The position numbers and the translations under genes were made by a program. A stretch of 24,780 nucleotides of DNA from CAZIWX01 sp964543125 (GTDB lineage Bacteria > Fidelibacterota > UBA8477): NCBI GenBank assembly GCA_964543125.1, contig CAZIWX010000032.1, positions 1-24,780 on the forward strand, written 5' to 3'. The notes beneath the pieces were generated by a model. That model saw only the letters and a program-made list of their open reading frames with translations, was not told the DNA's origin and made no database searches. Below are positions 1 to 7,495 of this stretch, piece by piece; positions within the stretch are counted from its first letter, which is position 1; every line of letters begins with the position of its first letter.

Positions 1-101
1 TCATTGAATCACTGATTAATAATCAGCCCGGTTAACGCGTCCCGATTCAGCGGGATCACATTATACTATTAATCTCTACTTTGAAAATTAGCCGGATTTG
101 A

Positions 102-130
102 AAAAAGCTCATCCCTGTGATGAGCTTTTT
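102..130 (-). terminator. Rho-independent terminator of the envelope operon
   Basis: A perfect 12-bp stem (102-113 with 119-130) encloses a 5-nt loop. Read on the minus strand it ends in a run of T residues, 30 bp beyond the LPP20-type gene. The A-rich and T-rich arms also allow it to work on the plus strand, so it may be bidirectional. Confidence 0.85.
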
Positions 131-159
131 AAAATACTAAAGTAAGTTGCCGACGGAGG

Positions 160-1554
160 CTATTTCGCTAAGGCAGCTCCCAGCATTTCGGTCAATTGGC
201 GTCGTTTGACACGACCTCCAACGTCTCCAATCGCAGCTGCTTCCGCCTTGGATTTGCTGGTATTAACTGTTTTTTTGCTGACTTCCAGGGCAGCTTTTTG
301 CACACCCGAGGATACCTCCACAACAATTAAACTCAAAATGGCTTCTGTTTGGTAAGAAGGCCGGCCACCCATATTGATTTCCCGTGTAGCGCCAAGTTTG
401 ACGGCTCCTTCAATCCGTAATGGTGCAGTCTCACTAACCCGAAATCCCGCTTTTATAACGGCTTTCGATAAATCCCGCTCCACATCATTCAGCCGTTTGC
501 CGTTCTGACCTTTAATAACGATGGAAAAAGCGGGTGCAGCTCCCACTACCTTATAATTCACCGTTAAGGAAAGGTGTTTTAATTGGGGCGCCATGATATC
601 CGGTAGCCGTCCCAGGTTGGGTGTGATAATAACAGCGCCTTGCCCGGCACGCGACCCAGCTACTGCCGAGATATCAATGGAGGCCACCCCGTCATACGCG
701 GTCATGGTCTTCTTGGCCAGCTCCCCTGATTCATAAATGACTCGTAATGGCATTCCACCGATGGGAACCAGTCCACCTTCCCGCCGCAGCACAACTTTTA
801 CCAGAATTGATTTAGGCAAAGGTTGCCCGGGTGCGGCCGATTGATCGGCACCCGACGCAATGGTCATTTGCACATTGCTTAATACGGTTCTAACTCGGGA
901 GAGCAATCCTGGTCCGGTGAGATTATTCGGGAGCGTGTATTTCATGTCCGCCAGAGCATTATAAAAACTTTGCCGGGGATATACCTGGGGAACCAATTCC
1001 AGCGCATCGGTAAAATTTTCGATGGCGGGAAACACTTTCCCTTGATCCAGCAGACTTTCGGCATCCTGAAATAAAGTTTTAAGCCGATTTCCATGGTCAT
1101 CCAGTTCTTGTTCAAGGCTGGACAAGTATTGGTTACGATCTAAAACCGCATATACGTAATACCCCCCATCCGCCTGTTTGGATTCAACAATTTCAATACC
1201 CTGAATCGTTTGATCAACCAGTGTTTGGGTCGTTGAATTAAAGGCATTGGAATAAAAGCTGCGATCTTCCCGGGTAAATTCCTGTTCGATTGTTGTAGTG
1301 GAATTTTTGATTTGCACTTTTAGTTGGGCTGCAACCTCCGTGCGCGCCTGATCCGATGCGGTCTTTATATCCGCACCGGTACCTACGCCGGTCCAATACA
1401 TTCCCTGGGGATAACCGGGATGTTTACCAGTTTTTGCCCAGGCGGGAATATCATTTTTTGAGGCGGTAGAAGAATTGCCGGCGCCTGCGCACCCAAAGGT
1501 CACCAGCATGAGGAGGATCAAATATTTATTGCCGTAACGAAATGTTTGCGTCAT
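160..1554 (-). CDS. LPP20-family lipoprotein-like envelope protein
   Basis: A 464-residue exported protein. A hydrophobic N terminus (residues 10-20) leads to VTFGC (Cys22), a somewhat non-canonical lipobox, so it is probably a lipoprotein. Residues about 38-145 (AWAKTG...GVGTGADIKTASDQARTE, then YYVYAVLDR) have the shape of the LPP20 domain found in Helicobacter LPP20 and Vibrio FlgP. Residues 155-205 look like a single TPR-type helical repeat (AIENFTDALELVPQ). The C-terminal 130 residues resemble a second alpha/beta envelope domain. The ATG at 1554 has a GGAG eight bases upstream, located in the end of the preceding gene, whose stop is only 5 bp away, so the two are translationally close. 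It is the last gene of a three-gene operon. The LPP20 assignment is by motif; function is unknown. Confidence 0.75.
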   Translation of the reverse strand: MTQTFRYGNKYLILLMLVTFGCAGAGNSSTASKNDIPAWAKTGKHPGYPQGMYWTGVGTGADIKTASDQARTEVAAQLKVQIKNSTTTIEQEFTREDRSFYSNAFNSTTQTLVDQTIQGIEIVESKQADGGYYVYAVLDRNQYLSSLEQELDDHGNRLKTLFQDAESLLDQGKVFPAIENFTDALELVPQVYPRQSFYNALADMKYTLPNNLTGPGLLSRVRTVLSNVQMTIASGADQSAAPGQPLPKSILVKVVLRREGGLVPIGGMPLRVIYESGELAKKTMTAYDGVASIDISAVAGSRAGQGAVIITPNLGRLPDIMAPQLKHLSLTVNYKVVGAAPAFSIVIKGQNGKRLNDVERDLSKAVIKAGFRVSETAPLRIEGAVKLGATREINMGGRPSYQTEAILSLIVVEVSSGVQKAALEVSKKTVNTSKSKAEAAAIGDVGGRVKRRQLTEMLGAALAK

Positions 1555-1559
1555 GACGT

Positions 1560-2998
1560 TTACTCCATTTCCACATCAAGGACGATCAGTTTACGGTTTA
1601 AGGTTACTTTGCGAACTTTTCCATCCGGTACAACTTTCCTGATGGCACGTTTCAGTTCACGGTAAACGGAGCTGGAGCGGTCGTATTTCTGGGGATCTGC
1701 CCAGATCAGGTAATCCAGGGTATAATCGGTCATCAGAGTTTCCTTGGTGGTCTTGGCCATTGCTTTGAAAACATCTGCGACGGAGAAAAGGATATCTTCA
1801 GCTTCATCAGTATCGTAATCTTTGGAAACACTGATAATTACCTTGTATTGCAGACCGCGTTCCAAATCATCTTTCCAGTAAGCCGCGATGCGCGCCAGGA
1901 CCTTCTCAACCGCGTCATTGATTGCTTCTTCGATTACGGCGGCATCCANNNNNNNNNNNNNNNNNNNNNNNNNNNNNNNNNNNNNNNNNNNNNNNNNNNN
2001 NNNNNNNNNNNNNNNNNNNNNNNNNNNNNNNNNNNNNNNNNNNNNNNNGCCAGGACCTTCTCAACCGCGTCATTGATTGCTTCTTCGATTACGGCGGCAT
2101 CCATAGTGGGGCGTTCGGCTGAATAGCCTGTTTCCGTACCCAACAATCTGGCGGTAGTCGTTTCATACGCCCTGACGGCCACGGCCGCCTTCTTGACCCG
2201 GCGGCTACCAATTTTTCTGGATTCGATGGAAATATTATAAGTTAGATAAACATCGGCTCCCACACTCAACGCCAACAGATAGGTTGCATCGTCCTCCACA
2301 TCTTTCAGAGCTTGTGAAGCGGAGACCATATCCTGGATCCCCTCCATCTGTTCGGGTACAATAACATCATAGCGGCGAGCGGTCAAATAACTCTCAATGA
2401 CTTCGGCGCCCTTTTTCAGAGTCTTGTCCTGCTTTAGCAGATCAATGGGACTGCGTCCCGGGGGGGCTTCCGGAAGCACCATAATGGTAGGCAAGCCGAT
2501 ACTGGCGGTTAGATCAGCCTGTGCCTGCGCGATTCCGAGGCTAACCAAATCCTCCTTGATCAAACGGACATTGATGCGCATGGCGCGCTTGATGCGCAAT
2601 TTTTTCCCCTTATCGATTTTTACACGTTCTTCAAACTTGTCGGATTCCCAGGCAATGTACTTCTGAATATTATCCGCGGCGAAAAACGATTCCTGTAGTT
2701 TGGCGAACTTTGATTTTTCGTCACTTGTGGTTAATAACGGATCGCTGCCACCCAATAATACAAACCAGACCGCGGCCCGGCGGGCATCCAGTTTGGCGCT
2801 GGTGGTCAATTTATTCTGATCCACTTTGCCGCGCCAATTGGGTTTGGCTACACCGATTCCGGTGGCCGCGATGATCACCTCCGACGGACCTGAACTTTCG
2901 ATAAACAACGCTTCTCTGGAGCGCGGCAGGTTGGATTGGGCGGTTACCATGCTAACTAGACCGAGGCAACCGATCAGAAAGGCAGTTACATGTTTCAA
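1560..2998 (-). CDS. DUF6175-like periplasmic protein, interrupted by an assembly gap
   Basis: As given, the frame breaks in the N gap (1949-2048). Removing the gap and one copy of the flanking 55-bp duplication (155 bp) joins 2998-2049 to 1893-1560 in frame and gives one intact 427-residue protein; the junction reads VEKVLARIAAYWK. The start is TTG at 2998, preceded by AAAGGGGAG with 8-bp spacing, followed by a signal peptide (cleavage near VTAQS, residue 20). Residues 40-160 contain a DARRAAVWFVLL segment reminiscent of the FlgT N-terminal/LPP20 type. Residues 168-316 (PTIMVLPEAP...GADVYLTYNISIES...RAYETTTARLLG) look like the DUF6175/CsgG-like nucleotide-free alpha/beta fold. The last 100 residues form another alpha/beta unit. 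It lies 26 bp after the barrel protein gene. Coding status is secure; the family name is by eye. Confidence 0.8.
1894..1948. repeat. Left copy of a 55-bp duplicated contig end
   Basis: Identical over 55 bp to 2049-2103 and directly adjoining the N run. This is what two overlapping contig ends look like when a scaffolder joins them without merging. It is an assembly feature and should not be read as a biological repeat. Confidence 0.95.
1949..2048. other. Scaffold gap of exactly 100 N
   Basis: Positions 1949-2048 are all N. One hundred is a common default for a gap of unknown size. The identical flanks indicate the true gap is negative, meaning the contigs overlap by 55 bp. Confidence 0.98.
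2049..2103. repeat. Right copy of the 55-bp duplicated contig end
   Basis: Second copy of 1894-1948. Keeping just one copy restores the reading frame of the DUF6175-like gene on the minus strand. Confidence 0.95.
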
Positions 2999-3024
2999 AG
3001 TCTAATCTCCCCTTTGGCTGTGTT

Positions 3025-4653
3025 TTATAAAGATATGGAATTACGAAGAATAGCAGCCGGATCAAAAGGCAGCGACGGCGGGGCGTAAATGACCTGGAAA
3101 GCGATAGCAGCACCGGAATATTTCATGTTTATGCCGGTATAATCACCGATCGAAGTATTGTCGGATGTCCAATCCTCCGAGCTGCCCGTATAGAGGCTAA
3201 ACCGTAAGCCGGCCGTCCAGTCAATATCTACCGCGTAGTTCACTCCCCCACCAATCATTAGGCCACCGGCGCCGTTGGAGTCGTTGTACTTGTCGCTGTT
3301 GCTGTCTTCCCAGCCATAAGTAACCTGGTTATAGGCAAAACCGGCCCGGGCAAAAACATCAAATCGATGAAGTTGTATCCGTTTCAAAATCGTCATTTCC
3401 GCCAACAGCCGGCTGCCGTTATAAGTAGCTGACGTCCACCACGTATTGTCTTCAATCCGGGCATCTCCCAAACCAATCCCCAATGTCAGATACCAATGGG
3501 ATTGCTGTATAATTTGGCCCAGGTTGTAAGCAATCTCGGCCCCGATTCCGAAATTGGATTTTGCGGAAGCGGAAGGAGTGTCCGTTGATAGTGGTAAGGA
3601 ACCGGCAAATCCATAGATATCCAGATTTAGCCGCGGGTGCTCGATGAGCGACATGCCCGGCGCCCAATCACCCACGATAACGCCATACCCGTGACTCAGA
3701 TTGCCGGTATTTTTACGATTATCCGCAATGGATTTGATGCGCATAAAGCCATCACTTTTAAATTTGCGTTCCCCATTGGATTGTTCGATGTATTCCCCAA
3801 CAATAAAGCGATCATCAATGCGCAGCCCCTCCTTGCGCCCCATCCGGAAACCCACCTCGCTGCCGGCGATTTCCGCAATGGATGCGGACAATTTGAATTC
3901 ATCAAATTCTTTGGTAGCGTTCTCCAGATTACGGGCATAATTCATAACAGCCGATTTAAAGGCAGCCTGCTCAGATTTATCCATGGAATTTTTTGCTGCA
4001 AAGCCCACGCTCTTGGTTTCTTTCTTCACGGCCGGAACCACGGCTGTCTTTCCGTCAACATAGTTAATTTTAAACCAAAATATGCCACCGTTGATGCTGT
4101 AGGTCACCGTGTATTTCATGACGCCCTTGTCATTTTTCTTGGCCTCGACGCTGCGGCTATAGCCATTAATGAAGGGCAGATAAATATAGCCGGAATTAAA
4201 GACCTGTTCCAGGTTGTCGGCCGTAATGCCCAGATCTTTGGCTTTAGTGGTAATGAAGGACATTTTCGTAGCGTCATCCACCAGTTCACTGGCCCGTTTT
4301 TCGGCATATTCATCAATTATCTGCACAATTTCGGGTACGAAGGTATCGTTCAAAATGCTTGAAATGTCGTCCAGCGTTAAGTCCCGGTCCTGCTTCATTT
4401 GCCCTAAAAAAGATTGCATGAGCTTACTGCTTGCCGGAATTGGGTTATAGTCGAAGCGGGCCATGTGAAGCTTATCTTCAACCGTTTTGCGCATGAACTC
4501 TATCTGATTTATTGACATTTTCCGGGCTTCGGGACTAGCCAAAATCACAGCGTCGAGATAAGTAACGGATTTGCGATTATACTGATCCTGCTGACCGAAC
4601 AGGCCGATGCTGCCCAGGCAGCAAACTATTGCTACAATACGTTTACCCTTCAT
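3025..4653 (-). CDS. Exported protein: helical N-terminal part, FlgT-C-like segment, C-terminal beta-barrel
   Basis: 542 residues with a signal peptide (residues 1-20, cleavage near LFGQQ). Residues 25-160 are predicted mostly helical, with no family I recognise. Residues 165-210 look beta-rich. Residues 265-340 (GFRMGRKEGLRIDDRFIVGE, later GVIVGDWAPGMSLIE) follow the G-x-K-x-G-[LV]-x2-[GD]-D-x-F pattern of the small beta domain seen in the C terminus of Vibrio FlgT. From about 342 to 525 there are alternating amphipathic strands with aromatic girdles (LDIYGFAGSLPL, WYLTLGIGLG, FDVFARAGFAYNQ, AAIAFQVIYA), typical of an 8- to 10-stranded outer-membrane barrel. The ATG at 4653 is preceded by GAGGGG. 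First gene of the operon with the DUF6175-like and LPP20-like genes. The envelope location is well supported; the role is unknown. Confidence 0.75.
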   Translation of the reverse strand: MKGKRIVAIVCCLGSIGLFGQQDQYNRKSVTYLDAVILASPEARKMSINQIEFMRKTVEDKLHMARFDYNPIPASSKLMQSFLGQMKQDRDLTLDDISSILNDTFVPEIVQIIDEYAEKRASELVDDATKMSFITTKAKDLGITADNLEQVFNSGYIYLPFINGYSRSVEAKKNDKGVMKYTVTYSINGGIFWFKINYVDGKTAVVPAVKKETKSVGFAAKNSMDKSEQAAFKSAVMNYARNLENATKEFDEFKLSASIAEIAGSEVGFRMGRKEGLRIDDRFIVGEYIEQSNGERKFKSDGFMRIKSIADNRKNTGNLSHGYGVIVGDWAPGMSLIEHPRLNLDIYGFAGSLPLSTDTPSASAKSNFGIGAEIAYNLGQIIQQSHWYLTLGIGLGDARIEDNTWWTSATYNGSRLLAEMTILKRIQLHRFDVFARAGFAYNQVTYGWEDSNSDKYNDSNGAGGLMIGGGVNYAVDIDWTAGLRFSLYTGSSEDWTSDNTSIGDYTGINMKYSGAAIAFQVIYAPPSLPFDPAAILRNSISL

Positions 4654-4817
4654 AAATCCCCTCGTTGATGTTTTGGCTCTGATTTTCCTTCGTAACGGTA
4701 GAAAAAAAATATTGGCTTGTTAAGTGTTAAAATTCCCAACATTAGTTGATTATGAGCTGAAGTTATGATTTCACCGCTCTAATTCAAGCTGATTCGGAAA
4801 ATAGCTTCAGAGAATTT

Positions 4818-4853
4818 TTTAAAAAAATAATTCAGCCTCCCCGAGGGAGGCTG
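4818..4853 (-). terminator. Rho-independent terminator after trxA
   Basis: A perfect 9-bp GC-rich stem, CAGCCTCCC (4833-4841) with GGGAGGCTG (4845-4853), has a 3-nt loop. On the minus strand it is followed by AATTATTTTTTT. It lies 28 bp past the trxA stop and separates trxA from the envelope operon. Confidence 0.9.
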
Positions 4854-4880
4854 TTTAGGGTTATTAATTTACTGCCGGGC

Positions 4881-5210
4881 TTAGTCTAATACTGTTTTGA
4901 CCTTCGCGACAATCTGTTGTTTGGGAACGGCCCCGATCACCATCTGCGCTACTTCCCCACCCTTAAAGATCAGCAGGCTCGGTATACTGCGGATACCATA
5001 TCTTTGAGCCACACCGGGGTTATTATCAACATCCAGTTTGCCCACCTTTAATTTCCCGGCATACTCCTGGGAAATTTCAGCGACTACCGGAGCAACCATT
5101 TTACAAGGCATACACCAGACAGCCCAAAAATCAACCAGCACCGGCAGCTCCGCACCAATGACCTCTGCTTCAAAATTATCATCTGTAAATTCTTTTACCG
5201 AATCTGTCAT
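4881..5210 (-). CDS. trxA: Thioredoxin
   Basis: 109 residues, full length for thioredoxin. It reduces protein disulfides in the cytoplasm using electrons from thioredoxin reductase. The fold is complete: VLVDFWAVWCMPCK (redox pair at Cys33 and Cys36, approximate numbering), the buried Asp in VDFW, KLDVDNNPGVAQRYGIRSIPSLLIFKGG with the cis-Pro (SIPS), and a C-terminal helix. The active site is WCMPC instead of the usual WCGPC; that residue tunes redox potential, so the exact activity could differ. No signal peptide, so cytoplasmic. The ATG at 5210 has AAGGAG eight bases upstream. It sits between its own promoter (5259-5286) and terminator and is therefore probably monocistronic, although readthrough from the ABC genes is possible. 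Confidence 0.95.
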   Translation of the reverse strand: MTDSVKEFTDDNFEAEVIGAELPVLVDFWAVWCMPCKMVAPVVAEISQEYAGKLKVGKLDVDNNPGVAQRYGIRSIPSLLIFKGGEVAQMVIGAVPKQQIVAKVKTVLD

Positions 5211-5258
5211 GCCTGTTACTCCTTCGTCACTAATATCAACACTTCTTGCAGCGGTCAG

Positions 5259-5286
5259 AATTTAATTGACCTTTGTATGATGTCAA
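5259..5286 (-). promoter_or_regulatory. Sigma70-like promoter of trxA
   Basis: On the minus strand there is a perfect -35 TTGACA (5281-5286), a 16-bp spacer and TAAATT (5259-5264, 4/6 match to the -10). The predicted start of transcription is about 40 bases upstream of the trxA ATG. TTGAC of the -35 and GTCAA within the spacer form an inverted repeat (5266-5286) that could be an operator. Confidence 0.55.
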
Positions 5287-5330
5287 GAGAATGGATTCGC
5301 CTTAACCGGAAATCGGTTGGATTGTCGCGA

Positions 5331-6566
5331 TTAATTACGAATCCACCGGAATATCTCCGGCAAGGTGATTCGTTTGCCATACATTAAAACGGCTGTACGA
5401 AACACTTTTCCAGCTATGCGCATGGTATAGTAGACGGCAATTAACATGACCACTAGCGTGCTGCCAACCTGCACGGGACCGGCGGCATGGACGGCCAGCT
5501 TCATGATCATGAAGTACGGTGTAAAAGCCGGTATATAAGTTAAAATATTGACCAGTGTGGAATTGGGGCTCTGAATTACCAAGGTCCACAGCATGATAGG
5601 AACTACCGCAAATATTGAGACAAAACTCACAGCCTGTTGAGCATCCTGCTCTGAATCAAAGAGCGACCCGATTGCCATAAACAATGCCGCCCACCACAGG
5701 TAACCCAGGATGAAATAAGCCACGAATAACAGGATCAGGTTGGTATTAACGATGGAAACGCCAAAATATTGTGAAACGATGGAGATGACGAACAGATACA
5801 GAAATGACTGAGTAATGCCCAACCCCGCGAGGCCGATTATTTTCCCGGCCATCAATTCGTTGTAGTTCACAACCGATAATAACACTTCGATCACTCGATT
5901 AGATCGTTCTTCAATGATGCCGCGCATAAGTAACTGCGCACCCATGAACACACCCATAAACAATAGAAATACAAATGCAAAGGGACCGAGATAGCGGGCG
6001 GCTTCCTGGGCGCTGGATAGTTTTTGACCCCGGCCGATTTCGTATGATTCCACCTTCACTCGTGCCAAAAGATTTTTAACAACGGTGGAATCGAGATTAA
6101 ACTGCTTTGCTTTTTCCTTGATGAGAAGCTGATTTAGGGCCCGTTCAAACCGGTTGATATCCCTGAATTGGCCAACTCTTTTACTGTAAAAACTAATGGA
6201 AGTACTATCCGTAAGTTTAGCCGGTATAACAAAATAGCCATCCAAAGAACCATCGTTTGCTAAAGTATCGAAGTCAGCTTGCAGCCTCTCGAGCGGCTCC
6301 GATTCAACCCTAAATCGATAGAGCGGACCATTGTCGGTGACGTACTGCCGGGCCAGGTTGTTGGCCAGTGTCTGCCCGTACTGTCCGGTTTCATCGATGA
6401 TGCCATATATTTTCACCTCGCTGTTTGCTCCGGAACCCGCCATATAGCCGGATAAAAGACTAAGACCAATGATGATCAACGGTAAGCCAAAGGTGCTGAT
6501 AAGAAACCACTTGGAACGCACTCTGATTTTGAATTCGTGTACGGCAATCGTGATGATATTCTTCAT
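5331..6566 (-). CDS. ABC-2 type transporter permease (NatB-like)
   Basis: 411 residues. An N-terminal membrane segment (about residues 18-44) is followed by a roughly 140-residue extracytoplasmic domain and then five or six hydrophobic segments from about residue 185 to 385. This is the layout of ABC-2 exporters of the NatB/ABC2_membrane_3 type. The motif ERSNRVIEVLLS between the extracytoplasmic domain and the second membrane segment is typical of the family. Its ATG overlaps the stop of the ATPase gene by 4 bp (ATGA), so the two are translationally coupled and form one exporter. The substrate is unknown; NatAB exports sodium, but many relatives move other compounds. Confidence 0.88.
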   Translation of the reverse strand: MKNIITIAVHEFKIRVRSKWFLISTFGLPLIIIGLSLLSGYMAGSGANSEVKIYGIIDETGQYGQTLANNLARQYVTDNGPLYRFRVESEPLERLQADFDTLANDGSLDGYFVIPAKLTDSTSISFYSKRVGQFRDINRFERALNQLLIKEKAKQFNLDSTVVKNLLARVKVESYEIGRGQKLSSAQEAARYLGPFAFVFLLFMGVFMGAQLLMRGIIEERSNRVIEVLLSVVNYNELMAGKIIGLAGLGITQSFLYLFVISIVSQYFGVSIVNTNLILLFVAYFILGYLWWAALFMAIGSLFDSEQDAQQAVSFVSIFAVVPIMLWTLVIQSPNSTLVNILTYIPAFTPYFMIMKLAVHAAGPVQVGSTLVVMLIAVYYTMRIAGKVFRTAVLMYGKRITLPEIFRWIRN

Positions 6567-7453
6567 TTTACACCTCGCACGAGAGAAATAAATATGTCTT
6601 CCAATCCGGCTTCCGCCATCCGGATGCTGCGGACCGGCACCGCCCGGTTAATTTTGCCGATTAGAGCCTGCACTTCCGATTCGGATCCGAATGGAATCTG
6701 AATAAGTCCTTCCGCGGAACCCCCATTTAATGCTTTAAAGACGGCGTGCCCGCGGTCTTCCTTCCGGAAAAGAATCACCTCCAAAATCGATTTTCCATGT
6801 TTCCGCTTAATCGACTTCAAATCTCCGGTGACAACCAAACGGCCTTGATTGATCAGTGCGATATCATCACAAATTTTTTCAACCTGATCCATTTGGTGCG
6901 AACTGAGAATGATTGTCTTGCCCCCCAATTTCAATTCATCCAGAATTTCTTTGAGCAATAGTTGGTTCACCGGGTCCAAACCGGCAAAAGGCTCATCCAG
7001 GATTAGAAATTCAGGATCATGGAGAATCGCATTGATGAACTGAATTTTCTGCTGGTTACCCTTGGAAAGTTCGCTCACTTTCGTATCCCGCCGTTCCCCC
7101 AGGTCGAATCGCTCCAAATACTCGTCAACCTTCCGCCCGGCTTTATTTTTTTCCATACCTCTTAACCGGGCAAAATAGATCAATAATTCCTTAACCGGAA
7201 TTTTCTGGTACAAACCCCGCTCTTCCGGTAGATACCCAAATTGCGAATTAGGCGGCATTGTTGGCGTGCCATTATATAAAACGGTTCCGCTATCTGCTTT
7301 CAGGATATCCATGATAATGCGAATTGTGGTGGTTTTGCCGGCTCCGTTGGGTCCGAGAAAACCGAATATATGACCCGGGCTTACGGTAAAACTGACTTCG
7401 TTTACAGCCACTATTTCATCAAACTTTTTAATTAGATTTTCAAGAACAAGCAT
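6563..7453 (-). CDS. ABC transporter ATP-binding protein (NatA-like)
   Basis: 296 residues. Walker A GPNGAGKTT (residues 34-42), a Q-loop region followed by YLPEERGLYQ, signature LSKGNQQK (129-136), Walker B FLILDEP (149-155) and the switch His in LSSHQMDQ are all present. The C-terminal 75 residues form the small extra domain (DUF4162 type) common in exporters of the NatA/CcmA-like group. The YLPEERGLY motif is characteristic of this subfamily. It powers the permease encoded by the overlapping downstream gene. It begins 42 bp after glgB, with GGAAAGGCGGG ahead of the ATG, and probably shares the long smpB-to-permease transcript. Confidence 0.93.
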   Translation of the reverse strand: MLVLENLIKKFDEIVAVNEVSFTVSPGHIFGFLGPNGAGKTTTIRIIMDILKADSGTVLYNGTPTMPPNSQFGYLPEERGLYQKIPVKELLIYFARLRGMEKNKAGRKVDEYLERFDLGERRDTKVSELSKGNQQKIQFINAILHDPEFLILDEPFAGLDPVNQLLLKEILDELKLGGKTIILSSHQMDQVEKICDDIALINQGRLVVTGDLKSIKRKHGKSILEVILFRKEDRGHAVFKALNGGSAEGLIQIPFGSESEVQALIGKINRAVPVRSIRMAEAGLEDIFISLVRGVK

Positions 7454-7495
7454 TCGACCCGCCTTTCCAAAAGGTGAACTTTATAATGGGGGTTA

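Noticed and set aside
3..35. Possible tail of a plus-strand gene (IESLINNQPG then stop) at the left edge
   Set aside because: Ten codons cannot be distinguished from chance.
1848..2126. Several short plus-strand ORFs crossing the N gap
   Set aside because: They are translated through undetermined bases and lie antisense to the restored DUF6175-like gene.
3637..4362. A 241-codon plus-strand ORF
   Set aside because: It is fully antisense to the barrel protein gene, which has a signal peptide, a Shine-Dalgarno site and protein-like composition. The antisense product shows none of these.
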